The position numbers were made by a program, and so were the translations under genes. A stretch of DNA of 64,000 nucleotides from Trileptium ribeirensis (Eukaryota; Nematoda; Enoplea; Enoplida; Thoracostomopsidae), in the NCBI GenBank assembly GCA_030248225.1, contig JASANE010018342.1, positions 1-64,000 of the forward strand, read 5' to 3'. Below are positions 1-11,281 of this stretch, one piece after another; position 1 is the stretch's first letter; each line of letters begins with the position of its first letter. The notes under the pieces are model-generated. The model searched no databases. It was given only the letters and a program-made list of their open reading frames with translations, and was not told the DNA's origin.

Positions 1-598
1 TATGAGTTTTGTTATATTATCCACCACTTGATTTCAAAATTTTAAAAGCATATTAATTAAATACAAAAATCACTGCTTCGTTATGACGAGATTTTTGTTA
101 GTTCAACATTTTCTACTGGATCTTTGTTAACCCACCTCGCTGATAAATTAGGTAAAATGTCATTCTGTTGAATAACAATAACTTGGTTATTTTATTTGTT
201 GCGTTAGCAAATTAAAGCGTTTTTAAAGCTTGACATCATGACTTCACTGTTGAATTTGGACTATGTGTAGCACTAAAGCACTCATGATTACACTAAACAA
301 AGTTGGTCCTGTCGTCTCAGAACATGATATTTCCGCAAAATTTGAGACTGGTATTTACAGCTTCATTACAGCTGGTGCTTCAGTGGAATACTTTGTTGTC
401 TATCGTCGTACTTTTTTAATATTTGGTCTTATATTAAACAGTTGACGTTATTCTGCACACACACTTCCGATATTAGTCTGGGTTGCTGCAGTAGTTCCTG
501 TGTGAGAAAGTGGCCTATCAAATAGTGTTGGGTGCAGTACCCTATTGCACTTATTGTTACCGAGTTGGGCAGCAGTAAACTGTTTTCTGCAATTTCAG

Positions 599-707
599 AG
601 AATCGGGTGGCTACGGGTTTGCAGAAAAAGTTGTTGAAGGAATGTCAATTTACGTGAATTCACTAGAAGTCAATTTTACTGCACAAGTCTTTCGCGGCTC
701 ATTTTCG
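599..707 (+). CDS. BLTP3: BLTP3 (UHRF1BP1-like) internal exon
   Basis: Internal exon of a bridge-like lipid transfer protein, the chorein-domain family that moves lipids in bulk between membranes (BLTP3A/B, formerly UHRF1BP1 and UHRF1BP1L/SHIP164). It is bounded by a TTTCAG acceptor and a TCG/GTACGT donor. The 36 encoded residues include GYGFAEKVVEGM and a following beta-strand pattern, matching the segment just after the first chorein portion of vertebrate BLTP3. It enters with one leading base and leaves in phase 0, which fits the exon at 1269. Earlier exons must lie before the window. The family match is from memory, but three consecutive exons agree in order and phase. Confidence 0.8.
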
Positions 708-1268
708 GTACGTCTTATTTATAGTAATCAGCATGTAGCAACTTTGAAATTTTCTGTGAATATAATATTTTCTGCTATGGCCGAATAGCACTATTTGTTT
801 TTTGATAATGGTACTGAAGTTCTATAATGTTCAGGTGCCCCAGATTAAGTACCATATCGGCAAATTTACTGTGTTGCTCTTGCCTCAAAATCATATCTCA
901 TTTAGCTTTTCTGTTTTACGTTTGTAAGTTTATAACTCGCGGTTTAGAAGATTATAACTCGCGATTTAGTGATCCGTTAAATGTCGAGGTATTTCTACCT
1001 TTCACTAGTTAACGACATTGTTTCTTACTGTAACTGAATACTGATGAACTTTGGTTTGTGATTCGAAGACTGATTTTCTGAAGAAATTACCTAAGTTACG
1101 TTTTAAACTGAAAATGTATTATCATTATTGTTAATTGTCATTCAACCAAAGCTGTTAGTTGTGTTCGTGTTTTCATTGTTATGGACATACGCGGCCTGTA
1201 TGCTAATCTTAAAATTTGATACTGTTTAAAAATAATTTTCATCATATTCTTGTGGTATCCTTTATTAG

Positions 1269-1530
1269 CTCTCACGCCTGAGTGTCGAAAGTCGTTCGCC
1301 AAACTGGACACGAAGTGACACACTTCGGAGTACTCGTCTAGCCGACCGAAATAACAGTCAAGTCCTCGTTTTCAAAGAAGTAGAATGGCAAACGCTGCGT
1401 GCCGAAGCATGTAGCGTGATACAGAGTCCGAATGCGTCGCCGACGGCATCTGGGCCTACGATAAACGCTCCACTACGCCTGATAACGAGCCACGGGCGGT
1501 GCCGGATTACTTTTAAGAAAAACGCATCGG
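1269..1530 (+). CDS. BLTP3: BLTP3 (UHRF1BP1-like) internal exon
   Basis: The exon begins after a TTTATTAG acceptor in phase 0 and ends before GTAAGC with one trailing base. It carries the family blocks LSRLSVES, VLVFKEVEWQTLRAEA and APLRLITSHGRCRITFKK, which correspond to conserved beta-groove strands that carry lipid in this family. The stretch is clearly more GC-rich than its surroundings, as expected for coding sequence. The intron before it is 561 bp and looks featureless. The intron after it (1531-5099) contains two transposable repeats. Confidence 0.82.
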
Positions 1531-1869
1531 GTAAGCGATTTGGTAGTTGGTCAAACGACGGAAGGAAGTGTATGTAATATATGTTGTACGCATTGTACAA
1601 AATATGTAGATAATACTTCAGTTCTCTGATAATAAGTAGCCTTCTGACGAACATGCCAGGCACGTGTTAGATGTGTACTCCACATTTACTTTGACAGTAA
1701 ATGGTAAATTGAATATTCTTCTTCTTTGCTGACGCTATAGTTAGCGAAACGCATGTATGGATTTTTTCAATTATATACAATAATTACCGCCGCATTTGGA
1801 ATCATCAAAGCCTCTGTCACAGTTATAGCTCATTAACATAATTTTAAAAGCTTTTTCATTGAAACGAAG

Positions 1870-2890
1870 CCAGCAGAGTGTCCACTGACCCTAGATGGGA
1901 AGATCTTGATTTTTTTGTCTATCGGTGTCTGTTTATAAATAGTCTTCGGATAGACAAAATTTTTTCGTTTGATAGCAAAAGTGTTGACGATATATCTTTA
2001 GTTGAACGCTAAAAACTCCAACATCATCTTCAGCAACAAAAATGACAAAGCACTGGTTTTAATGGTTTTTTGCCAAATACAGCCATGATATTTGGCGGCA
2101 CAGACTTCACATAAAAAACTGCGACCACTGCAACTAGCCCATTGGGATTAGCAACTGCGTTGAACGTCAATTTTATGGGCCCAAATCCCTGTGCTTCTGT
2201 TGACCCAGGTTCGTCGACCATTTGCCAGAATGTCGGTTTTTTTTTAATTTCGGATTGTTATCTCGTGTTTTTACCTTACCACAAGTTATTTCGTGTTTTT
2301 ACCTAAGAACTAGTGTTTATTGGGTATCAAGCAGGCTGCATGTTATGGTTTTATGATGTAGAGTTCAACGTGGCTATGTAATACGTTTTAGTGGTTTCTG
2401 AGGTTCCGGGACAACCAACCGATTTCCATTATGTAACCGTCTTCATTATTGGGTTATATATTGCGTGAAGAGCTTCAATAATGGTGTATTATAGAATTTT
2501 TGTACGTTCGATTTGTTGGCGTAGATACATAGAGTTCAGCACAGTTCATTCTTTTTCAGTGGATTTAAGGTCGAGGAACCCTATTTCCAGAGTATAGTCA
2601 GTCTTCAGCTGTGGTGTTACATATAATTTTAGGGCATTTAGAATGGTCTTTATAGGTTTTTCGTTATTTTAAGATGGCGAAGGTCGACCGTCAGCGAACA
2701 CGATTTACTGAAAACATTTAGCCTGTCGTATTTATATTTTATACAAGCTATTATAGGTTTTGAACAGGAACGATTATGGTGTTCCTGAACTCTATCGGAC
2801 CAGCATGATGATTACATGGTTTCAAAAGTTTTAAGGCTTTATATATCTAACACAAAACCTGCTATAGGTAGTTAAACATAATGACTAGAA
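1870..2890 (+). repeat. dispersed repeat family F, copy 1
   Basis: This copy resembles sequence at 5285, 15745 and 57925 on the plus strand, and sequence at 47690 in reverse. The shared 5' part includes an ATAGCAAAAGTG motif followed by TTAGTTGAACG. The shared 3' part consists of degenerate repeats of about 190 bp built around TCTATAGGTTTT-like motifs. No open frame of note is present. It is probably a non-autonomous DNA transposon with internal tandem repeats; its termini are not resolved. Confidence 0.55.
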
Positions 2891-3037
2891 TCCCGTAAGC
2901 AAATGTTAAACGGAGCAAGCGTTGTTTCATTTTTAAGTTATTTTGTTTAATCACCTGCAACAGGCTGTGTTTGATGTATATACAACCCTAAAACCTCATG
3001 AAGCCTGAACCCATCTGGATAAGAATGGTACAATAGG

Positions 3038-4205
3038 GTATATAACAGGGAGTAACCGGAATTCCGGTTCCGGCGAAAATCGTGTTCCGGTTGCGGTTCC
3101 GGCAAAGGGCAAAAACCATCCCGGAACCGGAATTCCGGTTTAAAAATTTTGTTTAAAATTTTCCACGTCTTTTGCTTCATCCTGTGATCCAAACATATGT
3201 GATATATATTATGCAATGATCAAGCTCCAATACAACCAAGCAAAAGAAAAGATTAACTAACCAATTTGCCGTGTGAAACGTAAGTAGGGCACATAATTTG
3301 AGCAGGAATTTTTCATAATAACCTGCAGGAGTTTGTTAAAACAAAGCCAGGTCGATGCTTGTAGCAGCTATTTTACACATCAGAAGTCTGTGGGATACGA
3401 TTGAATTAAACCGGTCCAACTCGGTAACAGAGTATGGCTTACGCAGAAGTACTTAGGGTATGCTTGGCTAACATAAATTGCGTCAAGCACCCGCCAGTAC
3501 GCTTGTAAACTTGGTAAATCAGTCTAAATTAAAGTAAACTAACGTTATCTGCAACGCAGCTAGAAACTGCTTTTTTGGCAGTGAACTGTATTTATTGAAA
3601 CTGTGCGAGCACCACACAGTGTGTCTCATTTATAGCATTCTGATTAGAAAGTTATCATCATTATGATCTAACTGACGGGCACTGTTTGTCCAACGCTAGC
3701 CTAAACAGTGTCTCTGACCACTGATCAGAAAATCACCTTATATCTATTATTTTCTCTTAGAATCATATAAACCAATAATTTTAAGTTTTCTACAGAAGAA
3801 CATGCAACAAACGTATATCTAGTAAAGGGAGGCGACTGGAGACAGAGCGAAAGTGTGTATTATACGCTCCAAGCTTTGTAAGCACATTCGATTTGACGCA
3901 GTATACGCAATGGTGTATAGTGGAAGACATTTTTTGCTCTCAATTTCCAAAAACCGACATATTTGATCGATAAATAAACATTATTAGCTTCCTCAGTCTC
4001 TTTAAAGTTTGAGAAAGGCAAAATACAATCGCAATACATTAACTTTAATGTAAAAGCTATTTTAATGCATTTTAAATCCACTATACCTTCATTTCTTCCA
4101 TCATCTGTTTTACTATATATAAATTTCGAAGACCAGGTTCCGGATCCGGTTTAAATGGACGGTTCCGGTTGCTGGTTCCGGTTCCGGTTATTCCCTGGTA
4201 TATAA
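3038..4205. mobile_element. hAT non-autonomous element with 8-bp target duplication
   Basis: The element runs 3046-4197 (1152 bp) and is flanked by identical 8-bp direct repeats GTATATAA at 3038-3045 and 4198-4205. Its ends are inverted: the left starts CAGGGAGTAACCGGAATTCC and the right reads CAGGGAATAACCGGAACC on the other strand. A CAGGG terminus with an 8-bp duplication is diagnostic of hAT transposons. Subterminal regions are rich in repeated GGTTCCGG and CCGGAA motifs, likely transposase sites. There is no transposase frame, so it must be mobilised in trans. A diverged relative lies at 49832. Confidence 0.88.
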
Positions 4206-5099
4206 TAATGGTAACACTGAATAATAATGGCACAATAGGGCATACAGTAATGGTAACAATGTAACAATGAATCATATATTATCATGCAAATTCATACGAT
4301 TATAACAAGGTAATGCAGAATCAAGTAACTCATAGTGGTTATATCAGTATATACAAACACTACCATATTCATGCCTGCAATTGCTGTGTTTTCTACACAC
4401 GCATACTCTTTCGGGGAAGGAGCCTCTGAATTTCTTTAAAACAGTTTTTAGTGCTAATTTCTGTAGCGAGCCTATATTAGACATTCATAAAAGTTGCCCA
4501 TGGTCTGTGGTGGGTTTAATCTGTGTCGTAACGATCCAGAATATATCTATTATGTTTGAATTAATACCGCCGAATTTTTGTAGCTGGTATTAAGATTATA
4601 CACGGGCAAATTAGTGGGCATTTTTTTAATTTTTGTGGGCATAGTTTAATTACAGTTGGTATTTGCCCCCAAAATGAAATTATCAACTTAATTGGTATTT
4701 GATTGATATTTAAACTATTACGTTTCGAACGTGCATATGGGGAATCTATAACGACAAATAATTTTCGCACTAACAAGTGATATATACATTTTGTTCGCAG
4801 AGAATTCTTGGAAATGTTATGGTTCCACTGTCCATGGGAGCGTGTTAGCTTCGTCAGCCCGACATACTATACGTTGTAACGTATTCACGGAAGCACATCA
4901 CTAAGCAGTAACGCAATAATTTGTCTTCTTAGCATAAAAGATTAAAGTCATTTTGCAGAATTTGCTAGAAATGACGAAGCTCTTTTCTCATATACTTACG
5001 TTATGCTTTAACTAAGCCATGCTCTTGGTAGCCAGCAAAATATTAATTGGTTAGTGACTATTTTAATTTTTTGGCCGTGTGATATGTTTAACGTTTCAG

Positions 5100-5266
5100 A
5101 TGGCGCTGTGATGACGGCTCGTCTGCAATTGATACTGGACGACATACTTTGGGTTGCAACCTTGCCTCAAGTTCGCTCAGCATTAGCCTTCTACAAATAT
5201 ATTCTTTCACTTATTCAAAAAGAGGCCGAAGCAAATAAGGCGAAGAAAGCTCAAGAAAAGATCAAG
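5100..5266 (+). CDS. BLTP3: BLTP3 (UHRF1BP1-like) internal exon
   Basis: The exon sits between TTTCAG and ATCAAG/GTAATG. Its leading AT completes a GAT codon with the last base of the exon ending at 1530, so the reading frame is continuous. It encodes LQLILDDILWVATLPQVRSA followed by a lysine- and alanine-rich helix, the very characteristic LILDD(L/I)LWV block of BLTP3 proteins. It ends in phase 0. I could not find the next BLTP3 exon; the following 16 kb is repeats, and then the Polinton begins. Confidence 0.82.
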
Positions 5267-5284
5267 GTAATGTTTATTGAAACG

Positions 5285-5890
5285 GATCGAGCGAAGGGAG
5301 CGGAGTTTCCACTGACGGCGCTAGGGAGAAAATTGTGACTATTTTTTGTCTATCGCTGTTATTCAGAACTCATTTTCGGATGGACGGATTCCGACAAATT
5401 TTTTTCGTTCGAAAGGAAAAAGTGGTGAAGATGTGCTTTTTCGTTGAACGCGAACAGCTCCGACCCCACCGCCCTGTTCAAAGTTGGCAAAACATGTTTT
5501 AATGGTTTTTGCCAAATCTGGTTATACGGGTGTTTCGCAGACGTTATCTCGCGACACATTGGAAAAATGTTGACATCCATACAGAATCGGCTCATCGAGG
5601 TCTACAACATTGCTAATTTTTTATGGGACTACTCTCACGGCCGCTGTGGGCCCGACTATGTGAACATAGCTGACCCCGGATCAAACGGCAAATATGTTTT
5701 AAGGGATCGTACGCTCCCTTGGCACCACCTTGTATAGGTTCTATCAATGCAACTCACCCATAGGGTATGATGGCCCCCTTTGTAAAGTGATCCCTCAAAT
5801 TTTGTGACCGAGAGGAAATGCGTTTTTAGGTATAGCTCAAAGCACTGGCCTTGTATCAAAAACTATTGCACATTGACAAGATCTACAACT
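5285..5890 (+). repeat. dispersed repeat family F, copy 2 (5' part)
   Basis: Starts just inside the intron after the BLTP3 exon. It is closely similar to 57925-58210 and 15745-15870, sharing blocks such as TCTCGCGACAC, CAGAATCGGCTCATCGAGG and CTACAACATTGCT. Short open frames here are not conserved between copies and are not genes. Confidence 0.55.
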
Positions 5891-6004
5891 TTATTACCTA
5901 ACACGTTTTGTTAGACTCGCGGATAAGGAGATAGAAACACAAAATAGGATCCAAAAGAACACATTTTCATCTTTTATTTTTTAAATAATCGTTAGTCAGT
6001 ATTA

Positions 6005-7440
6005 CATGTTCGCTATAAAAGTTTTCGGGATCACTGAAAACAATGGAGCAATTTATTTGAATGTATCTGTGATCGGTGTTCCTGTTTTGGAATGGTACTG
6101 CATCCTATGCCCCCTAAGAGCCATGCATGATTTCGTTATTTTAAATGTAATGTCTCAGTGTGTTCTGCTGCTTCTACAAAGGGTTTCGCGGGTGCTGAAA
6201 AGAAGACAGGAATGATTGAAAACAATGGAATGATATATTTGAACGTATCTGTGTTCGGTGTTCCCTTTTTGGAATAGTTTTGTATTCTCTGTGACCTGCC
6301 TCCCCAAGCACCATTCAGGATTTCGTTATTGTTAATGTAATGTCATATTTTGTTGCACATGTTATTACAAAGGTTTTCGATGATTCTGAAAACGATGGAG
6401 TGATATATTTGAATATATCTGTGACCGATTTACCTTTTTCGTAATTTCACTGTATCCCGAAAGGCCTCCGAGAAACATGCATGATTCCTTGATTGAAATG
6501 TAATGTCAGATTTTGTTGCGTCTGCTAATACAAATGTTTTCGATCGTGCTGAACCGATGAAGTGATTCATTTCAGTGTATCTGTGGAACTGATATATTCG
6601 ACTGTACCTGGGACCGATGTTTCATTTTTGGAATGGTGCTATCTGCCAGGAAACCCTGAGCCATGCATGATTCCGTGATTTTCAACCTAAATGTTATAAT
6701 TATTGATAGCATTTGAAAATGTTTTCGAGGAAGCTCAAAACGGTGAAGTTATTTGAGTGTATTCGTCACCAATGTAGACTTTTTGGGATGGTATTGTATT
6801 CCATGAGATCTCTCTTGAGCATTTTCAAGCTAATTGTTCCGGTTACGGATAGAACTACCGGCCTTGCCGTGGTGTGGTCGCACACTCCGACATTCTTCGG
6901 AGTGCCAAAGGGTAGACGCATGTTGTGACCATTTCTCTTTTGAAATAAGGCAAACAGTTGTTATATTATTGGGTTTTTACGTGTTAAAATCATTACTTTT
7001 CATGAAAATGTTGACGGTACATTATATAAATCTACACATTTTCAATAATGTTATAGTTTGATGCTTTTCTGGTTGTAGATGTTTTCGGGTATTCTGAAAA
7101 CGATGAAGTGATTTATTTTGTGTGTATCTGTGACCGATATAGGTTTTTTCACAGTGGTATAGTTTCCCGTGATACCCTCCTTGAGCCATCCATGATTCCG
7201 TGATTTTCAACCTAATGACATAATTTGTTGCATTTATAGTTGTAAAGGGCTTCGAGGTTACCGAAAACAAAGAAATGATATATTTGACCGCATCTGTGGC
7301 GATTATACTCTTTTTGGCATAACACCGCATGCAATGACATTCCTTCGATCTATGAATGATTTGTGGGTTCAATCTAACACTAATTTGTTAAATCAGCGTA
7401 TGTGAAGGTTTTCGAGGCTTCTAAAAATGATGAGTTCAAA
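6005..7440 (+). repeat. tandem array, about eight units of 160-190 bp
   Basis: A recurring block of the form GTTTTCG...TGAAAACGATG followed by GTGATATATTTGAATGTATC appears near 6022, 6185, 6371, 6531, 6715, 7077, 7246 and 7408. Units are degenerate and irregularly spaced. The array directly follows copy 2 of family F and may be its internal repeat core. Confidence 0.6.
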
Positions 7441-7903
7441 ACGTATTTGTCACTGTAAACGTCGCTCGCTCACAGCAATAGCGCTCGACCCACGTTCTAG
7501 TAAAGTTTAAAGGTACAATGTTACTTTTCCGCATGGAAGTTGCGAGCGAGCAGCGGCCAATTGTGGCGAATATTGCAGCTACCGGCAAAAAGCTAAAAGA
7601 AACGAACTAAACAACGTTCGCCTACAGGTGAAAGTGGTGTACTTGTTTAAATTTATTGTTCGTTTGCATTTCGTGCTTCCTTATGTATATATACTTAATG
7701 TTACTTAATACTATGTACTGTTTCTCTTAATGTACTTCCATTGGTGTATTTCTAAACCGGAATTGCTATGCAATGGCATAACTAGCAGATTCTGGAGTGC
7801 TTTAAACTTATAGTGTTTGATTGACACTAGCGTTATCTCGATGTGCCTTTTAAAATGGATGTGACCAAAAGATGGAAATTGAAGAGGTAATCAGTCGCAC
7901 TAG

Positions 7904-8299
7904 AGTGAACTGGCCTGTCCGCAGCCCTCCGAAAAGTGGGGGGGGGGGAACTTCGGGAGCCCCCATGTTCATTCTCGGGGGAAATTTTAGTGGGGTTGAT
8001 AAATTTTGCTTAAAAATACAAAATATTTCCAGATTTTCATGAATTTTTACTACTGTGAACGTAGTTTCAAGCTAAAAACAATATTTTAGCATTATAAATA
8101 GTGGTAATTAATGTTTAAAAAACAATTTGCAAACAAAGAACATAAATTTTCAAACATAAAAAATTTTTGGAATTAGTTGAACATGGGGGGTTTCGTCCGA
8201 GTGGGGGGACGGACATGGGGAAAATCTCACGAACATGGGGGATTTGGAAAGTGGGGGGTCCCCCCACCCCCCCCCCCACTGTGGAGAGGCCAAGTGAAC
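7904..8299. mobile_element. miniature inverted-repeat element with 7-bp duplication
   Basis: The element runs 7911-8292, with ends TGGCCTGTCC and GGAGAGGCCA that are inverted relative to each other. It is flanked by identical AGTGAAC at 7904-7910 and 8293-8299. The subterminal parts hold runs of G and C (GTGGGGG and ACATGGGG repeats), while the centre is AT-rich. A second copy begins at 63723 and runs off the window. It has no coding potential; I do not assign a superfamily. Confidence 0.72.
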
Positions 8300-8594
8300 A
8301 CAGAGACATTTTGTTTTTGTGTTATACAAATAGCAACAAGAGTACTGTTGCATTAATTGTTTCGTTTGTTAGCAAATCTCGACTAAGGAATGGAAATGAT
8401 TATTACAAATTACGCCATGTAGATATCCCAAAGATATAAAGTCTTAACTTAGATTCAGTATAAATTGCTGGAAATTGAATTCCGGTTGCTCATCTGACGG
8501 TTACATACGATTACTCATCATGGCACTTTGACCATAGTACGTGCACATATCGATCATTCGTTATCCGATGATCTGGTCGTTTTTCCGCCTGACG

Positions 8595-8772
8595 TACGGC
8601 ACGCGCCAGAAATTACCATTGCATTTCGAGCGAGCGAGTTCGAGCGATCCGCGAGGGAGTGGCTCGCTCGAGATTTCGAAACTATTTAAAATAATAGTAA
8701 ATTCTACCTTTAGAACAAATTTATTTCGAGTGAGTCACGAGCGAGCGACAGTCATTTTTGGCGGGTACTGTG
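8595..8772. mobile_element. Tc1/mariner-type MITE, family M1
   Basis: A 174-bp element (8597-8770) with imperfect terminal repeats of the CAGTACCCGCCAAAAATGAC type and inner GCTCGCTCGA/TCGAGCGAGC inverted repeats. The TA target site is retained on the left and mutated on the right. It is homologous to 59523-59693 and to a fragment near 47567. Confidence 0.65.
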
Positions 8773-11281
8773 CCTCCAAGAATTGCATTAGATACACTTT
8801 AATGTTCTTTAGGGTTATTGCCTTCCAACAAGGTTCCTTGGTGTGTATGAACGAACTACCTAAGAATCTTTTAAATATATAACAATTTTTGTAAATCACT
8901 TCCATGCCCATCAAAGAAAGTGAATACTCCTAGAAAATCTCGTGGTCGGGTTTCCTGCAATCGCTAGGGCATAGGTGGGGGTTTAGGCCGAAGGAACACC
9001 GCATTATTGTATAAAGGAAAGTACATGAGTATGGCTGGAGTGTCGGGCAAAGCTATGAAATTATATAATGAACTCGCGTTCAAGCTAGGATCTGTTCCTA
9101 AAAGTAGCCAGGAGCTGCATTCTTGATAAGGGCAGTGTTTATTGTTAAATGTGTATTTTCATTCGGAATAGGAGAAACCAGTGGTTCCTAGGTTACTGCG
9201 GATTCACATATCACAATTATTATCGCATAAATTGTGGCTGCGCTTCAAATTGTCTAGTACACGCTCAATACTTGGCGTGCACATTTCAGATGACACAGTT
9301 TAGGTACACATGCGTAGTTGGAGGCATTTTTGGGTGCATGGTTTAATGCATTTTTGTAGTTCATCCAAAACCCTAGACAGGGCCTGTCGATCGAAGCAAA
9401 TTAAAAATCCTACCCATATTGTCTACTTCAAAGAAATGACAGCAATGCGTGTGCTGAAAAACACGATATCGCGCCTAAAACTTCATTTTGGTTCAGTTTT
9501 TCATGCACGGGCTTAGTTGTGATTCAATTTTTTTCCATGCTGTAGATGAGTAGTTGACCCTAGACAAAACTTTTACCCCGGTCTTAAAATTGTGGCTCAT
9601 CTTTTAACTGTATATTTCGTATATATCGCTTTGTTCTGCGATACCAACAATTTTATTAATGGGACCATATTTTGTGTTTAAACATTTTTCTTCCAATCCT
9701 CATAACAGTTTTATGCTTTCACTGCCCCAGGAATCGGAGATTAGTGTGACAATAGGCACGATGAGCACCGTGAACAATTTTGAGCGTGATTAGCCAAAAT
9801 ACGGTGAAATCTATAAAAATTATTAGATGCTATTTTTAGAACATATAGGGTATTTCTCATTGTTTCGTTACATGAGTCCCAGTATATAAATATTGAGCTT
9901 ATAAGGCCTTTTTTGTGTCTCTCTGTAGTTAACGTGCATCATTACTAACCGCTTTAATTATTGGTCATATATATAGTCAACGGTCGTCACCTTGGAACCG
10001 AAATATGGATTTTAAAATATAATTGTGGTTTTGGCGAGGTATTAATGACTTGTATTAGCGTTCTAAATTTTTTGAAATTTTTGTATTTACATATATGGGA
10101 CCAAATTCTAGTTATTTTACTCTATTTACTTCTTTTTTACCCCAACGACAAAAAATATTTGGCCCGAAATTAACATATGGGTCTACCTGGCTTTAGCTCA
10201 GTGGTTTTATCTTAAATATCAGATTCTTGAACTGATCGAAATTATTACCAGTAGCAAACACAGTAACTGTACTCGCTTTTATCCGTTCAATATTGTTATA
10301 TTTTTATGTGTGTTGCCCTAAACTGAGCTGTCTTGCCAGACAGTCTTTTATGATTTACTACACTTGCATTATTCCCACGGTCGTATGTTGAACCATATTT
10401 ATTCTCACGGGACCATAATTTGTTTCATGGATTGATAAACTTTCTCTCCATCCCGTTTCTTGTTCCCATATTACTGCTAATACGTGCATACGTGTGTCAT
10501 ACGACGCTTTGGAGGCGCTGACACTGGTGTAAAACTACCGTTTTTGTTTTTTGGTACCACTTGCACACAGATGGGCTACTTTGGTTTTCTGAATCGCAAC
10601 GAGCTAAAAGACTACAATACTTCCTAAATGAGAGAACCAACTTGTGTGGGGCGGGTTAAATAAGCTCAGCTTGGACTTATTATCGGAAGAGTAGTGGTTC
10701 TAAATTCCTCATGTGTACAATTATTATAAGCGGCTGTCGACAGAAGCAGACTGTATACTAGCATGAAGCAATTTTGAAGCGACGTTTTAGTATAGTTTCT
10801 TGCTGTCTGGGTAATGAAATGATATAGGATAATGTTTTTGTTGCTACGAAAAAACAACTTTATACGTTAATTTACGCAAGTTTTAATACGAGCGTTTGTT
10901 ATGGACACGCGTATGGGCATGCCATATTACCCCGTAGGATCGAATACGGTAAAATATGTAGAAATCCTGCTAGAAAGACAAACTAATGAAATTCGCCGTA
11001 CTTTTGACCCTAAACCGTTGTTCAATTGATTTAACAAAATCATTTTGGAATTTAAATGTCGACAAAAATGTCGTTTAATACAGCAAAATGTTCAAAATTA
11101 TGTTATTTTCATATTGAGAATAAATTGTCGCACTGTACCTTAAAATTGATGCATCAACCACCAACTTTAGGAATAGTAGGTCATGTACAAATATGTGTAC
11201 CAGTACTTAGCAGTAAATAAAATCATAAATAAACTGTATTTTATCTGTTGTATTATACATTGTAAATTAATATTCAAATCA
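8773..11281. other. gene-free AT-rich DNA
   Basis: I see no gene here. Around 9640-9720 and 10370-10460 there are loosely similar stretches (GGGACCATA followed by pyrimidine-rich sequence), suggesting old diverged repeats. Short open frames have no coding signature. Confidence 0.5.

Larger units (their letters stand above)
1531..5099 (+). other. BLTP3 intron carrying repeats
   Basis: A 3.57-kb intron with a GTAAGC donor at 1531 and a TTTCAG acceptor ending at 5099. It holds a copy of the dispersed repeat family described at 1870 and a hAT element at 3046. The remaining part, 4206-5099, is AT-rich with no gene or repeat that I can support. Confidence 0.7.

Noticed and set aside
826..930. Possible extra BLTP3 exon after a TTCAG acceptor
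   Set aside because: The exons at 599-707 and 1269-1530 already join in phase and in family order, and the encoded residues here match nothing in BLTP3.
6005..7440. CRISPR-like array
   Set aside because: Units are 160-190 bp, degenerate and without regular spacers; it is a satellite-type tandem repeat in a eukaryotic genome.
10185..10260. tRNA-like box A (TTAGCTCAGTGG) followed by GATTCTTGAACTG
   Set aside because: No cloverleaf can be drawn and no proper B box is present; most likely chance or a very old SINE relic.
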